Part shown: in pieces, positions 1 to 11,100 of the stretch
How positions within the stretch are numbered: the first letter of the stretch is position 1
Layout of the letters: the number at the start of each line of letters is the position of its first letter
Assembly: GCA_037953625.1 (NCBI GenBank)
Contig: CM075649.1
Span: forward strand, 77,469,290 to 77,533,289
Direction: 5' to 3'
Origin: Crotalaria pallida
Lineage: Eukaryota > Streptophyta > Magnoliopsida > Fabales > Fabaceae
Length of the DNA stretch: 64,000 nucleotides
Position numbers and translations under genes: made by a program
Notes under the pieces: generated by a model
The model's input: the letters and a program-made list of their open reading frames with translations, nothing else
Told to the model about the DNA's origin: nothing
Databases searched by the model: none

Positions 1-2017
1 TTCTCCATTAATCTACTCGAGATATTTTAGGATAGTAAACAAGTACCAACCTGTTTTACATCGACAAATCCCCTATTTATAGACAAAAAAGATAATAACT
101 ACCAACTTAATCTATTGACACGTGGATGACTAAGATTTATTACATTCAAATTTTAAAATAAAATGTAACCGTCTTCTGTCTTCGACATGTATTCCATGGA
201 AATCTTCGTCAGACTCCTCAAATGATATCTTCAATTGTCAATGTCTACTCCTTTTTATACTTAGCCCTTTTTTTAAGGATAAAAAACCATCAGCCTCCCT
301 GTGTTGACAAATTCCTGCATAACGCTCTGATCATTTCACCGGGGGGTTTTTCAACACAAGCATTATTAACCCATATCGGGTCTTCCACTTCCACTTCGAC
401 TTCCACCTCCTTTTGACAAGGATATATCTTAATTCTATTACAACCAAGATTTTACGATATGAGAATTAGAAATGGTTTGCAAAGTAGTTTTATCTTAAGC
501 AAACTACCTCAACCACTTACATGTTTCTTAGTTTGAATAACTATCTTTTTCATGGATTCTTTGCAAAGGTCGAAGCATTCCATAAAAAGAGATGATTATT
601 CCAACCAAGAACCATAATTCCCATATCCAATCCTTAGTCATAGGAAAAATAATGGAAAACTGTCTTGGATGATGTTCAGTGAAATTTCTCCCACTAGGCA
701 CATTTTATAATTGCTCTTATCTAATCCTTACATTCTCAACTTTGTATGTCCAAGTTTATTTTTACACGTCCTTTTTCTTACTCTTTTCTAGAACTTGCAG
801 AAGTGAAGAAATACAATCAAATATATGAACATGATGTTTCTCTTAATCTGAATATGAAGAATAACTATCAAATTTTATCCCTTTTTATAGTGGTTTATTC
901 AATGTGGTAACTCCTTCATTTATTACTCCAGCTTCTTTTGACTGACTTTGAAAATTGTGCATCTTCAACTTTCGACTTTAGTCAACAATATGAGCTTGTG
1001 ATCTTTTCGACACAAGTTCATATATGTCGGAGTCACTTTTATATTTTGTTAAAAATATAAGTTCACTCATCTTAGATATCACTTTTGCTGTCGAAGTTAT
1101 CAGTTTTTGTCAATTATAAATCCGGTCTTAACACATACAAATATTAATGAGACACTATATGGCATCAATACAAAGGTCAAAGCATTTAAAAATGAATATT
1201 TCTGTTTGAAGTTCAAACTCAATTGATCACACACCACTCTGCTTCTGGCAATGTAAATTTTTTTGACTATTTTCGTGCACAAAATGGAGTTGTTTTATGG
1301 TAAATCAATATTAACACATCAACAATCCAAAATTTCACTCCTTTTAGCTATATAATAATTACCACAACATCAACAACTATCCTCTCAAGCTAATGATAAC
1401 TAGATATGAGTTTTCAAATCAAATTTCAAAGATAACCGAGTTCTTCAATTATCATTTTCTAGTAGTCAAAGAGCAAATACATATGAAAAAAATTTAAAAA
1501 TTGAATCTCAACATGTATGAGAAGGGAAAACTTAAAAAATTGATATTTTCAATAATAGGAAAATTTCAAATGATATATAAAAAAGAGAAACATTAATTTA
1601 ACGTGAGAAACATAAAGTATCTGAAATTAGAATTTGGGTATAAAAAAATACTTTTTTTTTTTGTGTTTGTCCTTAATGATTATTGTTTTTTAATAAAAAA
1701 GACAAGCTTTTGCTTTTGTTATTGATGGTTGGGACTTCGAAGGGATAATGATCTTGCAAGACTAGATTGTTTTGACAATGAAAAAAAACAAAAATCTTGT
1801 GAGATTGAAAGCAATTTTGATGTTTGTGAGATGTATTAAAAAATAGTCGTTAAAGTATTGTAAAAACACCAAAAATTTATCTAAAACAAATACATTCTAT
1901 CTATCTGTTTGCTTTTGGTACAAGAGTAAAGTTTGAATTTATTCCATGAAAAAACTCCAATATAATTTACTGCAGAAAATGTAATAATCAAATGATTATT
2001 AGTATGAAATATTTTTT

Positions 2018-2265
2018 AGGCTTAAATAAAATTTTGGTTCCTGAAAATGTAGTAATAATGGGTTGGCTTATTTATGTTTTTAGTTCTTAAAAGTTCAGTG
2101 TGTTTTGGTTTTAATCCCTAAAAGTTACTTTAACCGAGACTAAATAATCCTTAATTTTTCAAACATTTTGATTTTGATCCCTTCTGGTAGAGAAAACCTA
2201 TTATTTTCTGATGTGGTTTCGGAACACCATATCATCAATCACGTGGTGTCACATTAACGATTCAG
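2018..2265. repeat. dispersed repeat fragment, legume-type
   Basis: Starts with ggcttaaat followed by 'ttttggttcctg' and then 'ttttggttttaatcccta' and 'ttttgatcccttc' phrases. This spaced 'ggtcc / ttttggttttagtccct' layout is typical of abundant dispersed repeats in legume intergenic DNA. No terminal inverted repeats or target-site duplication could be fixed by eye, so the element class is left open. Confidence 0.45.
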
Positions 2266-2782
2266 GTCCATGAATACGAAATTTTGGATATAGAATCATA
2301 TTACGTATTGAACCATTTTATGTATGGTTAGCTTATATATGTACAAAAACTAACTTGCCAATAGAAGTAGTTAACATAAGCTTCTATCAACAAACTCCCA
2401 CTCTAGGCAAAAGCTAACTAACCTAACTAATTATAGTGGTTACAATTGTCAAGAGTTAGTTAAATAACTAACCTTCGCACTATCAAGCTAACTTGTATAT
2501 CAAATAATCTAACTAAACTAACCCGAGGTAACTTTTTGAGATAAGTTACTACTCTTGCATCTTCAATTGATTGCACTATGCTTTGACTGCATTTTGCCAA
2601 GTTGTTGCTGTTTGTGCTTTTGAGTTAAGAAGATTATATATTGAATTTTAATCTTAGAAATACATTTCAATTATTTTTAGGAACCATAATTTATTTAATT
2701 TTTTTTAATATTCGTCTCACAAGTTTTCAAGAGTTTACCAAAACTCTAAAATTTGTCAACCATAGTAATATGGATTTTATTT

Positions 2783-2945
2783 TGACTTAAATACTAAAAT
2801 GGTCCCGTAAATATTGACCATTTTGAAATTGGTCCATGCCAAAAAAAAAAGGTTTTGGTTTTGGTACCTACATTTACAAAACGTTTTGGTTTTAGTCACT
2901 CTTGTTAAATGGATGGAAAACACTGAAAAACGTAATGTATTACTT
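2783..2945. repeat. second dispersed repeat fragment of the same type
   Basis: Begins 'gacttaaatactaaaatggtccc' in outline and continues with 'ttttggttttggtacct' and 'cgttttggttttagtcac', the same phrase order and orientation as the fragment at 2018. It lies just outside the left end of element B. It is probably a diverged relative rather than a tandem copy. Confidence 0.45.
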
Positions 2946-2993
2946 TTTGTGATCAATTAAGGATGTTATTCTTACATTAATTCTCAAGGGTAA

Positions 2994-3274
2994 TGCAACA
3001 CCCTCACTTATAACTCTTTTTGTTAAATAAATAAGTAAATAACCTTTATTGAAAAGTTGGATAATATAAATGTGAAAGAATAGAGTCAGAATATTATGAA
3101 AAAAAATTTCCTTTCTTTTTTATACTACGTTTATTTAATCAAAATTCTTTCACTTGATTATTATATCTAGTTCCTTTTCAAATTTAAAATTGAGTACCTG
3201 TTTTGCTTAAAAATTTGCGAAAACGTTTTGGAGTTATCGATATGGTTTCGTTAAAATAATTTTAAAGAGACAAC
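2994..3274 (-). repeat. element B 3' LTR, distal segment
   Basis: Starts TGCAACACCC, the counterpart of TGTGACACCC at 35992. It aligns along its whole length with 35992-36258. It is cut off by solo LTR J, whose target duplication ACAAC is at 3270-3274 and 15824-15828. Confidence 0.88.
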
Positions 3275-4004
3275 TGTAACATCCTACCTTTTTATAATAA
3301 AGTTGAATATATAAGAAATAGTGAGTCTGATAAAAATTTTGACAGGGTTTACTTTAAAAATGGATCTTTCCCTTATAATTCAATATACCTGTCAGATTTC
3401 CAGATATCATTCATAAGCATAAATCAGATATTACAACTTCCTCCGTTATAAAATCTCAATATAAGAGTATAGTCCTTGTACAATAATTAATAATTTGGAA
3501 TTTAAATCAAAATATTGAAATACTCTTTATAAAATATAATTAGTTTGCTACATATGATTACAGATCCTAATGGTTGCATCATCATGACCCTCAGGTCGTA
3601 AATATCAATTACACTCTATCATTTAGAGTGCAATGCTCCTCGGTGGCAGACTTGCCATTAACTCCATTGTGTACCTAAAAATGTCAACTAAGAGGGTGAG
3701 ACATTTAAACAGAAATTAAAGAAAACACATATTAGCAATAATAGAATATAAGTATATACACATCACACCAATATATGATTCCATATAAATAAAGTTTCCA
3801 AATTATAATCCAAAAATGCACAAATGCATATGATGCAATGCAACTCCATAGTACATAATAATCCATATACCCTTTTCCATTGGTTTCCATTTATCCATAT
3901 GCCCATAATTCCATATTTCCATATTTCCATAATTCCTCACATCGCCCTCCACACAATTGGGAAAAATCAACTAGGAGTAAGTGTTCCCCAACCAATGCTT
4001 GCAC

Positions 4005-4305
4005 AGTACTTCACGTGACCGTCCTTCGTACAATTTGGGTTGTTTACCCAAATTGGCTATAGCGGGAACCACTTTGCACTAGTCATGATGTGTATAAGTG
4101 AACGATAAAAACTATTATAGTGTGCACAGGACCAATCCCCGACTTATCCAGTACTTCACGTGACCGTCCTTCGTACTGGCTTAGGTCCTCTGGTAGATCA
4201 AAGTCCTCTACAATAGTTTTCCGCGATTGTTTCAATAACACAATCTAGTCACTACGACACTCTCGTCCGTCGATTCTATGAACCTTCACGTACCCGTCCT
4301 TCAGT
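4005..4305. repeat. three imperfect copies of a G-box-containing motif in LTR J
   Basis: A 27-bp unit containing ttcacgtgaccgtccttcg occurs at 4005-4031 and 4150-4176, identical over that length, with a diverged third copy at 4283-4305 in which cacgtg has become cacgta. CACGTG is the plant G-box core, so these may be regulatory, but they lie far from the presumed promoter end of the LTR. Confidence 0.6.
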
Positions 4306-5303
4306 CCATAGAATGTTCTCGTATCTTTCCCAATTCCTAACGTCCTTCCTCACTTCTTAATGCACGTGTTTCTACTTGTTTTAATTTAATTGGAATAGCC
4401 ACGCCTTTATATAATTATTTCCTTTTGATGTGTCCTCTAACTTAGGATATTTCTATAAAACAATACCATGAACCTTAATCATTCACAAAACAACATAATA
4501 GCCAGATTATAATTCATTCTTCCAATTAAAGTTGTAAATCAAACATATAATCAAACATAATCATTATCAGACAATTTAGCTTAAGTCATAAATCAAAAAC
4601 CACACCATTCACAACAAGCATAAAACCAAACATAAGCATCAACCAATCACTTTAACATAAAACCCTAATGTAAGAAACCACACATAACTCATGAAAATTA
4701 CAAAACCAATTATGTATATAGTTACATTTCTATGATTATCACTATATCCTTTCTCTAATTTAAGCCAAATGTCTCCCCCCTTACCTCTTGAAGAGAAGAG
4801 GAGAAATTGGGGTTCACATGGAACCCACTTACCCACTCCAAATCCTAGCTCCTTAGCACTCCAATCCTTGCTTCCAACATATTATAAGCTCCCTTTATTG
4901 ATCTTAAGACTCTATGTGGTGGATTGAAGGAGATAGGGTTTTGTGTGACGACCCAACTTTTATTCCAAAACTTAATATTCATTCTTAGAAAATTCGACCA
5001 TTTTTTATTTTTTTTTTAAAACTAAAAGTCAGTCATCATCCATTATCGAGTCTTTGCGGAAATTATAATTATCATGAAAGAAACTATTCATATTATATTT
5101 CATAAAAAGGAAAGTACATTTCCATTACATTAAAACTATCACCACTAGGTTTAACTTAAGTACTCTAGGTCATTACATTATATTACATATCTTACAACAA
5201 AATTTATAATAACCTTGAGCAACTGGTTCGGAACTCAAAATATCAAATAGATAAGAGAAACCTGATGAGTAGCACTATCCACACTCCAACATCCCAACTC
5301 AAC

Positions 5304-5789
5304 TCAATCATCAGTTCCCCACTGACTACCGGTTGAGTTGTCCATGAAATCATCATCAGCCACCGGGTCAGCATCCTCCACCGGATCCTCATCCTCTATC
5401 GGATCCTCCTCCTCCTCCTCCTCTTCATGTGCCGGTTCAGATGGCACATATACCGGAGTCCGAGATCGGGCTCTAGTGGAAGGACGAGAGGGAGCAGGAA
5501 CCTCCAAAATAATTCTTTCTTCAGAGGGTGATGGACTTGGTGGGAGGGTGCGTCTCGGAAAACGTCTTGACGGTGGTGGTGGTGTTCCATGCCGAAACAC
5601 AAAATTGGGCGGAATGTGCATAATGTACATCATTGGGATTCTCGTCCTACGCGGATGCATTCGGGACCATGGGTTCGGGTGACGGAAAATAACTTCCACG
5701 TCTCCCTCATAGATAGCCCGATGATCCTCGAAGTTCCACTCCCCATTAGGGAGCGGCCTCATCTCCACGCAAAACATATTCCTGGCCAT
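5304..5789 (-). CDS. LTR-encoded small protein, family unrecognised (161 aa), element A copy
   Basis: An intact ATG-to-stop frame inside the 3' LTR, on the same strand as gag-pol. Residues 8-60 hold a conserved core with motifs RPLP-G-W, EDHRAIYEGDVEVIF, HPNP and a basic RRTRIP stretch. A proline/serine/arginine-rich middle follows, then a glutamate/aspartate-rich tail with EDP repeats, ending STGSQWGTDD. Homologous frames occur in the LTRs of H (54615 and 62791) and B (relic at 16112-16614), and more distantly D (34236). A splice-acceptor-like CCCTTGTTGTAG lies just before the ATG. No known domain is apparent; function unknown. Conservation across families argues against a chance frame. The matching segment is deleted from this element's 5' LTR. 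Confidence 0.72.
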   Translation of the reverse strand: MARNMFCVEMRPLPNGEWNFEDHRAIYEGDVEVIFRHPNPWSRMHPRRTRIPMMYIMHIPPNFVFRHGTPPPPSRRFPRRTLPPSPSPSEERIILEVPAPSRPSTRARSRTPVYVPSEPAHEEEEEEEDPIEDEDPVEDADPVADDDFMDNSTGSQWGTDD

Positions 5790-6741
5790 GACCTACAACA
5801 AGGGATTAGGAGTGAGTCATAGCTAAACACAATAACAAATGAGCATAACAGAGGCTAGAAATAACAAGCACAAGTTTCCAGATAGCAATAATAAATGCAT
5901 ATGTATATGCTCAAACTGTCTTTTATAATATTTCATTTAGTTTCGTGATGCATGCCTACTCTCCATTCATGCTACGCGGTTCGGCATCCGAGTATCTCAG
6001 GCTCGGGATATTCATAATCCTATGGTTCATCAAACCGGAGCGTATTCACAACCCAGGCGTCACGATTTGATTGGGAATTTGGCCATCATAACATTTTCAT
6101 GTTACGGAATCCAAATCATCACAGCATCTTCGTGCTATGGCATCACAGCTATCTCAGGGCTGCGGAATACTTCTACCTATACCAGATTCCACAATCAAAA
6201 TCGGAGCATCTCCATGCATGTTAATGTCACATAATTGTTCATTGTCTTTTTCTCTTTTAATTCATATCTTTGAATATCATGCCTCCAATATAGAGACCCA
6301 AAATTCATAATCCTTCTTGCTTATAACCATCTTTTCATTTTTGCATTAACTGGTGCTTGTGCTTTCCAAAAATTCCATCAGCGGCCCAGCCACTTTGTGA
6401 TGGTTTTATACAATAGGAATTTAATTACGTTGTCATTAATTTGTGCAACGACCCCATCTAGGACTCCCAAAATATCAACCAAGTGGGTAAAAACTTCCAC
6501 TAGGACGTGGGAATAAAATCAACCAAATGGGTGTACGCACCTCCATTGGGACATCCTGTCCGAATATGTCAACCACTGAATAAAATTCCAGTAGGACTCA
6601 TCCAGGATAAAATCAACCAATGGGATTAAATCTATAGATATTAAGAGCAGAAATTAAAATTTAAGCATATAGGAGTTTAGACGAGTTAATCTTTAATTAC
6701 TTCATAAAGAAGTAAAGATTTTCTGAAAATTATTTTAAATT

Positions 6742-6860
6742 ACTCGAGTAGTTCTTCACATACTCGAGTGTTCATGTAAAATTACTCGAGTCCTTCAAGA
6801 CATACTCGAGTGTTCTTCCCATTTTCCAGAATACTCGAGTCTTTCTTCAATTACTCGAGT
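6742..6860. repeat. paired-palindrome cluster, downstream (element A 3' LTR)
   Basis: Six exact copies of the 8-bp palindrome ACTCGAGT start at 6742, 6762, 6784, 6804, 6833 and 6853. They form three pairs with exactly 20 bp between starts, while gaps between pairs vary (22 and 29 bp). The cluster lies about 0.9-1.0 kb downstream of the TATA-like box, in the presumed transcribed part of the LTR. The same six sites recur at 13811-13929 in the 5' LTR. Confidence 0.95.
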
Positions 6861-7760
6861 GTTTTAGCAGCAGCAGCACCAGTTTCTGCACTTTATAATG
6901 CCAATTCGAGTTCAGAGCCTTTCCTTTCCACTTTTATGCAAAACAGTAACTTAGATACATAAAATAAACATGTTAGAACATGTAATCAATATTGAAACAA
7001 CATCAAATGCAATAAATCACAAAATCAACATAAACTTAGCAAATAACCATTTCACATATGATTTTCATTTCCTTTTGTTTTTAACTTCGAAAATTGATCC
7101 AGTGAGCATCATTAGGTCCATTTAGACATGTTTGGTTTATAAAAACTTGGGTTTATGACCTCTATGTCATATTCCCAATTCAAACTTCACCCCTTGATGA
7201 ACCATATGAGGTTCCTACATTTCCAGCTTGAAATAACTCATTCTAGTATTTAGATAACTCCTCCCTTACCTTAGAGAAGCTAATCAACAAGTAAAACGAC
7301 AGAGAAATCGGTTGGATCAAAAATCCAAATTCTGGACTTGGTGAAAAAGAGTTGAACAGGCTGACTTTGGCCACAGATTTCACCACGGATTTGGCATGAA
7401 AAGAATGAAACAAGTTAGTTTCAGAAACTAGGATATACTAACTTTAATTAGAAACAAGTTTGACACGAAAAGAATCCATGAATTTACCAAACGATTTCAA
7501 TGAAGATGAATACTTGAGACTGAATGTTACTCTGTTTTTCTCAGTTTTGAACCTCCAACTTTGTAGGCCTAGAACCTGATCTTCAGAAGGCTATTTGAAG
7601 TGATTTCGAGTTCTAATTCAAGAATGGAATCAGAACTTCAGTTTGTGTTTAGGTTTCAAGGAAAATGAGTGAGGATTGAGAGAGAACAAAGGGATCAAAG
7701 TGAACTCTGTAAAACAGGGAAATTTCTGGTCAAATTCGGGTTTTGGAACTTCAGAGGTGT

Positions 7761-7790
7761 TGATGCTTCACCCAAGCATCAATTTATAGT
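7761..7790 (-). promoter_or_regulatory. TATA-like box and adjoining hairpin of element A LTR
   Basis: On the minus strand ACTATAAATT (7781-7790) matches a plant TATA box. Immediately downstream lies an inverted repeat with 8-bp arms TGATGCTT/AAGCATCA and a 5-base loop (7761-7781), where transcription would be expected to begin. The same arrangement is at about 14830-14859 in the 5' LTR, which would be the active promoter copy. Confidence 0.55.
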
Positions 7791-7909
7791 CTAAGAGTAC
7801 TTCAACTCGAAGTAAGGTTCAGCTCTATGCTTGTCACGTCAAGAAACCGCGTTTTGGTGCGAAATTAATTATAAAACCAACTTATACATTTAGCCAGACT
7901 GCTCGATTT

Positions 7910-8056
7910 ACTCGAGTCTTTTTCTTTCTACTCGAGTATATTTCAAAAACTCAAGAACACTCGAGTCTTTTCTGACATACTCGAGTCTTTTGACTCAAAA
8001 TTCAAATTTTCAAACAGATAGTGATTATACTCGAGTACCCTCTACAATACTCGAGT
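7910..8056. repeat. paired-palindrome cluster, promoter-proximal (element A 3' LTR)
   Basis: Six exact ACTCGAGT copies start at 7910, 7930, 7959, 7979, 8029 and 8049: three pairs, each exactly 20 bp apart, with 29 and 50 bp between pairs. On the minus strand the cluster is in U3, about 120-270 bp upstream of the TATA-like box at 7781. Confidence 0.95.
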
Positions 8057-8136
8057 AAAATATCTTAATTTCAGAAAAATCATTATTTTATTCAACACAT
8101 TTATTTATTTTGTTTATAAAAATACAGGACCTTACA

Positions 8137-8174
8137 TCCTCCCCCACTTACATAGAATTTCGTCCCCGAAATTC
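8137..8174 (-). promoter_or_regulatory. polypurine tract and upstream stem-loop, element A
   Basis: The minus strand reads TAAGTGGGGGAGGA directly against the 3' LTR, the expected plus-strand primer for reverse transcription. Just before it is an inverted repeat GAATTTCG-GGGA-CGAAATTC (8155-8174). The same pair of signals is at 18679-18714 in B and 60391-60429 in H. Confidence 0.85.
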
Positions 8175-8178
8175 CGAT

Positions 8179-11100
8179 TTACAAAAATAGATGTGGATAT
8201 TCATCCCTCATCTTAGACTCTAATTCCCATGTGGAGTCAGACACTCCACCTTGCCCCCAGAGAACTCGTACTAACGGAATCTCTTTCCCTCGCAGCTTCT
8301 TAATCCTTCTATCCTCTATTCTCACGGGTCCACGATCAAACGTGAGATTTTCTTTCAGCGGTATCAAATCTTGTTGCAATTGCACAATCGAAGATGGATC
8401 TTGGATAAATTTGCGAAGCTGAGAGACATGGAAAACATTGTGCAGGTTGGACAAAAATGGGGGTAGGGCGATCTGATACGCGACAGGGCCTACTCGTTTC
8501 AAAATCTGATAAGGGCCGATGAACTTAGGAGATAGCTTCCTTGGCTTAATTACCCTTCCAATTCCAGTCGTTGGCACAACCCGCAGGAATACATGATCTC
8601 CTTCTTGAAATTCGAGCTTGGATCTTCGTTGGTCGGCATAGCTCTTCTGGCGACTTTGAGCGATCTTCATTTTCTCTTGGATAGTCCTTTCCTTTTCAGT
8701 CGTTTCTTGAACTAATTCAGGTCCGATGAGAGCCTTCTCCCCCACTTGGAACCAACATAGCGGGGTTCTACACTTCCTTCCATAGAGGGCTTCGTACGGG
8801 GCCATACCGATGCTTGCGTGATAACTATTATTGTAGGTGAATTCCACAAGCGGCAATAACCGATCCCACCCTTCTTGATATTCCAGAACACACGCTCGAA
8901 GCAGGTCTTCCAAGGATTGAATCGTCCTTTCCGATTGACCATCGGTTTGAGGGTGATAGGCGGAACTCATCCTCAACTGCGTTCCCAATGCCTGATGTAA
9001 ACTCTGCCAGAACCGGGACACGAAACGGGGATCACGATCCGATACAATACTCGAGGGAATTCCGTGCAATCTAACAATCTCCTTAATGTACAATCTTGCA
9101 AGCTTCTCCAACGGATACTGCATGTTGATGGGAATGAAATGTGCAGACTTCGTTAAGCGATCAACCACAACCCAAATTGCATCAAAGCTTTCTCTTGTTC
9201 TTGGAAAACCACTTACGAAATCCATAGCTATTCCATCCCACTTCCATTCTGGTATGCTTAAAGGTTGTAGTTCTCCTCCAGGCTTCTTATGCTCGATCTT
9301 CGCCTTTTGGCAGACAAGGCAAGACGCTACGTAAGACGCAACATCCCTCTTTAGTCCGGGCCACCAAAACATCCTCTTCAGGTCTTGATACATCTTCATT
9401 GATCCAGGATGCATACTCAGCTTGCTCTTGTGGGCTTCCTCTAATACAACTCTTCTTAATTCTTGATTTGCCGGGATGCAGATCCGATCCCGGAATCTCA
9501 AAATACCATCAGATCCTAATTGGAATTCCGGTTCCACTCCTTCCATTCCTAATCTTTTCATCTCTAGAAGCTCCTCGTTCGCTTGTTGAAGGTTTCGAAC
9601 TTGACCCTCAAACTCATTTGTGATTTGCAACATTCCTAACTTGACGCAGCTCGGCTTGAACTGAATTGCCAAATTCAAGTTGCGGAATTCTTCAATTAGC
9701 TGAGCTTCCTTTATCATCATCGTACTCATGTGCAACATCTTCCTACTGAGAGCGTCGGCGACAACATTAGCTTTGCCAGGGTGGTAATGCAATTCGAAGT
9801 CATAATCCTTCAGGAATTCCATCCACCTACGTTGCCTCATATTCAGTTCCTTTTGGTCGAAGAGATACTTCAAACTTTTATGGTCGCTGAATACTTGGAA
9901 CGTATTACCATACAGGTAATGTCTCCAAATCTTCAAAGCAAAGACAATGGCAGCCAATTCCAAGTCGTGAGTAGGATAGTTCCCTTCATGCACCTTCAGC
10001 TGACGAGATGCATAAGCAACAACTTTCCCTTCTTGCATCAAGACACAACCCAAACCTTGTCGAGATGCATCACAATAAACATCGAAGCTTTTCCTAGGAT
10101 CGGGCAAAGTTAACACTGGAGATGATGTTAACTTGTCCTTCAACGTCTGGAAGCTAACTTCACACTTCTCATCCCAGACAAAAGGTTGCTCTTTCCGGGT
10201 CAAATGAGTCAACGGAAGAGACAACTTGGAAAAACCTTCGATAAACTTCCGATAATATCCAGCTAACCCCAGAAAACTTCTTATTTCAGTAACCGTCTTT
10301 GGTCTTTCCCATTGCAAAACTGCTTCTACTTTGACTGGGTCCACAGCCACACCATCCTTTGAAATTATATGACCCAAGAAATTGACTTTTTCAAGCCAAA
10401 ATTCACACTTGGCCAGCTTAGCATATAATTTCTTTTCCTTCAAGGTCTCCAAAATAATCTTCAAATGATTAGCGTGCTCTTTCGGATTCTTCGAATAGAT
10501 GAGAATATCATCGATAAACACCACGACGAAGGAATCCAGGTAGGGTCGGAACACTCTATTCATGTAATCCATGAATATTGCTGGAGCGTTGGTCAACCCA
10601 AATGGCATCACTACATACTCGTAGTGTCCATATCGTGACCGAAAAGCAGTCTTCGGTATATCTTCCTCCTTAACTCTGATCTGATGATATCCTGACCTCA
10701 GATCAATCTTTGAAAATACCGATGCTCCACTCACTTGATCTATCAAATCGTCGATTCTTGGCAACTGATACTTGTTCTTGATGGTAACCTTGTTGAGTTG
10801 CCTATAATCAATGCACATCCTCATTGATCCATCCTTCTTCTTCACGAATAAAACCGGCGCTCCCCAAGGCGACACACTTGGTCTGATGAACTGCCTTTCT
10901 AACAAGTCCTCCACTTGCTTCTTTAATTCAGCTAATTCTGCTGGAGCCATACGATAAGGGGCGATAGAGATAGGGCCAGTACCGGGGACTAGGTCAATAC
11001 TGAATTCTATCTCTCGATGCGGCGGCAAACCGGGCACTTCATCGGGAAACACTCCGGGAAACTCTCGAATAACCGGAATATCTTCGATCTTTGCTTCCTC

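Larger units (their letters stand above)
1..2993. other. gene-free AT-rich flank outside the nested cluster
   Basis: I see no convincing gene here. The longest open frames are 60-64 codons without recognisable domains. Two dispersed-repeat fragments are annotated separately. Around 2270-2560 the minus strand holds a TATA-like stretch (around 2335, tgtacatatataagc read on the minus strand) after short 'gttagtta' direct repeats, which may be an old LTR remnant, but no matching second copy or boundary is visible. The flank ends where the LTR of element B begins at 2994, preceded by ggtaa (2989-2993) as its presumed target site. Confidence 0.6.
4944..8136 (-). repeat. element A 3' LTR (3193 bp)
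   Basis: Runs from TGTGACGACC to GACCTTACA. On the minus strand it contains, in order: U3 with palindrome cluster 7910-8056, a TATA-like box at 7781-7790, a hairpin at 7761-7781, a second palindrome cluster at 6742-6860, a block of degenerate 'atcaacca' repeats near 6460-6630, and the LTR protein ORF at 5304-5789. It is 629 bp longer than the 5' LTR, chiefly because the latter lost the ORF segment. Confidence 0.93.

Noticed and set aside
222..416. 64-codon frame in the left flank as a possible host gene
   Set aside because: No recognisable domain, no splice context, and a low-complexity Ser/Thr end; it may be chance.
5338..5682. 114-codon Ser/Gly-rich frame opposite the element A LTR protein
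   Set aside because: It is antisense to the conserved ORF, and its serine run is the complement of the glutamate/aspartate-rich tail.
6742..6860. CRISPR-like look of regularly spaced short repeats
   Set aside because: The repeats are 8-bp palindromes in a plant LTR, arranged as pairs with variable gaps, with no cas genes; both LTRs carry the same 'spacers'.
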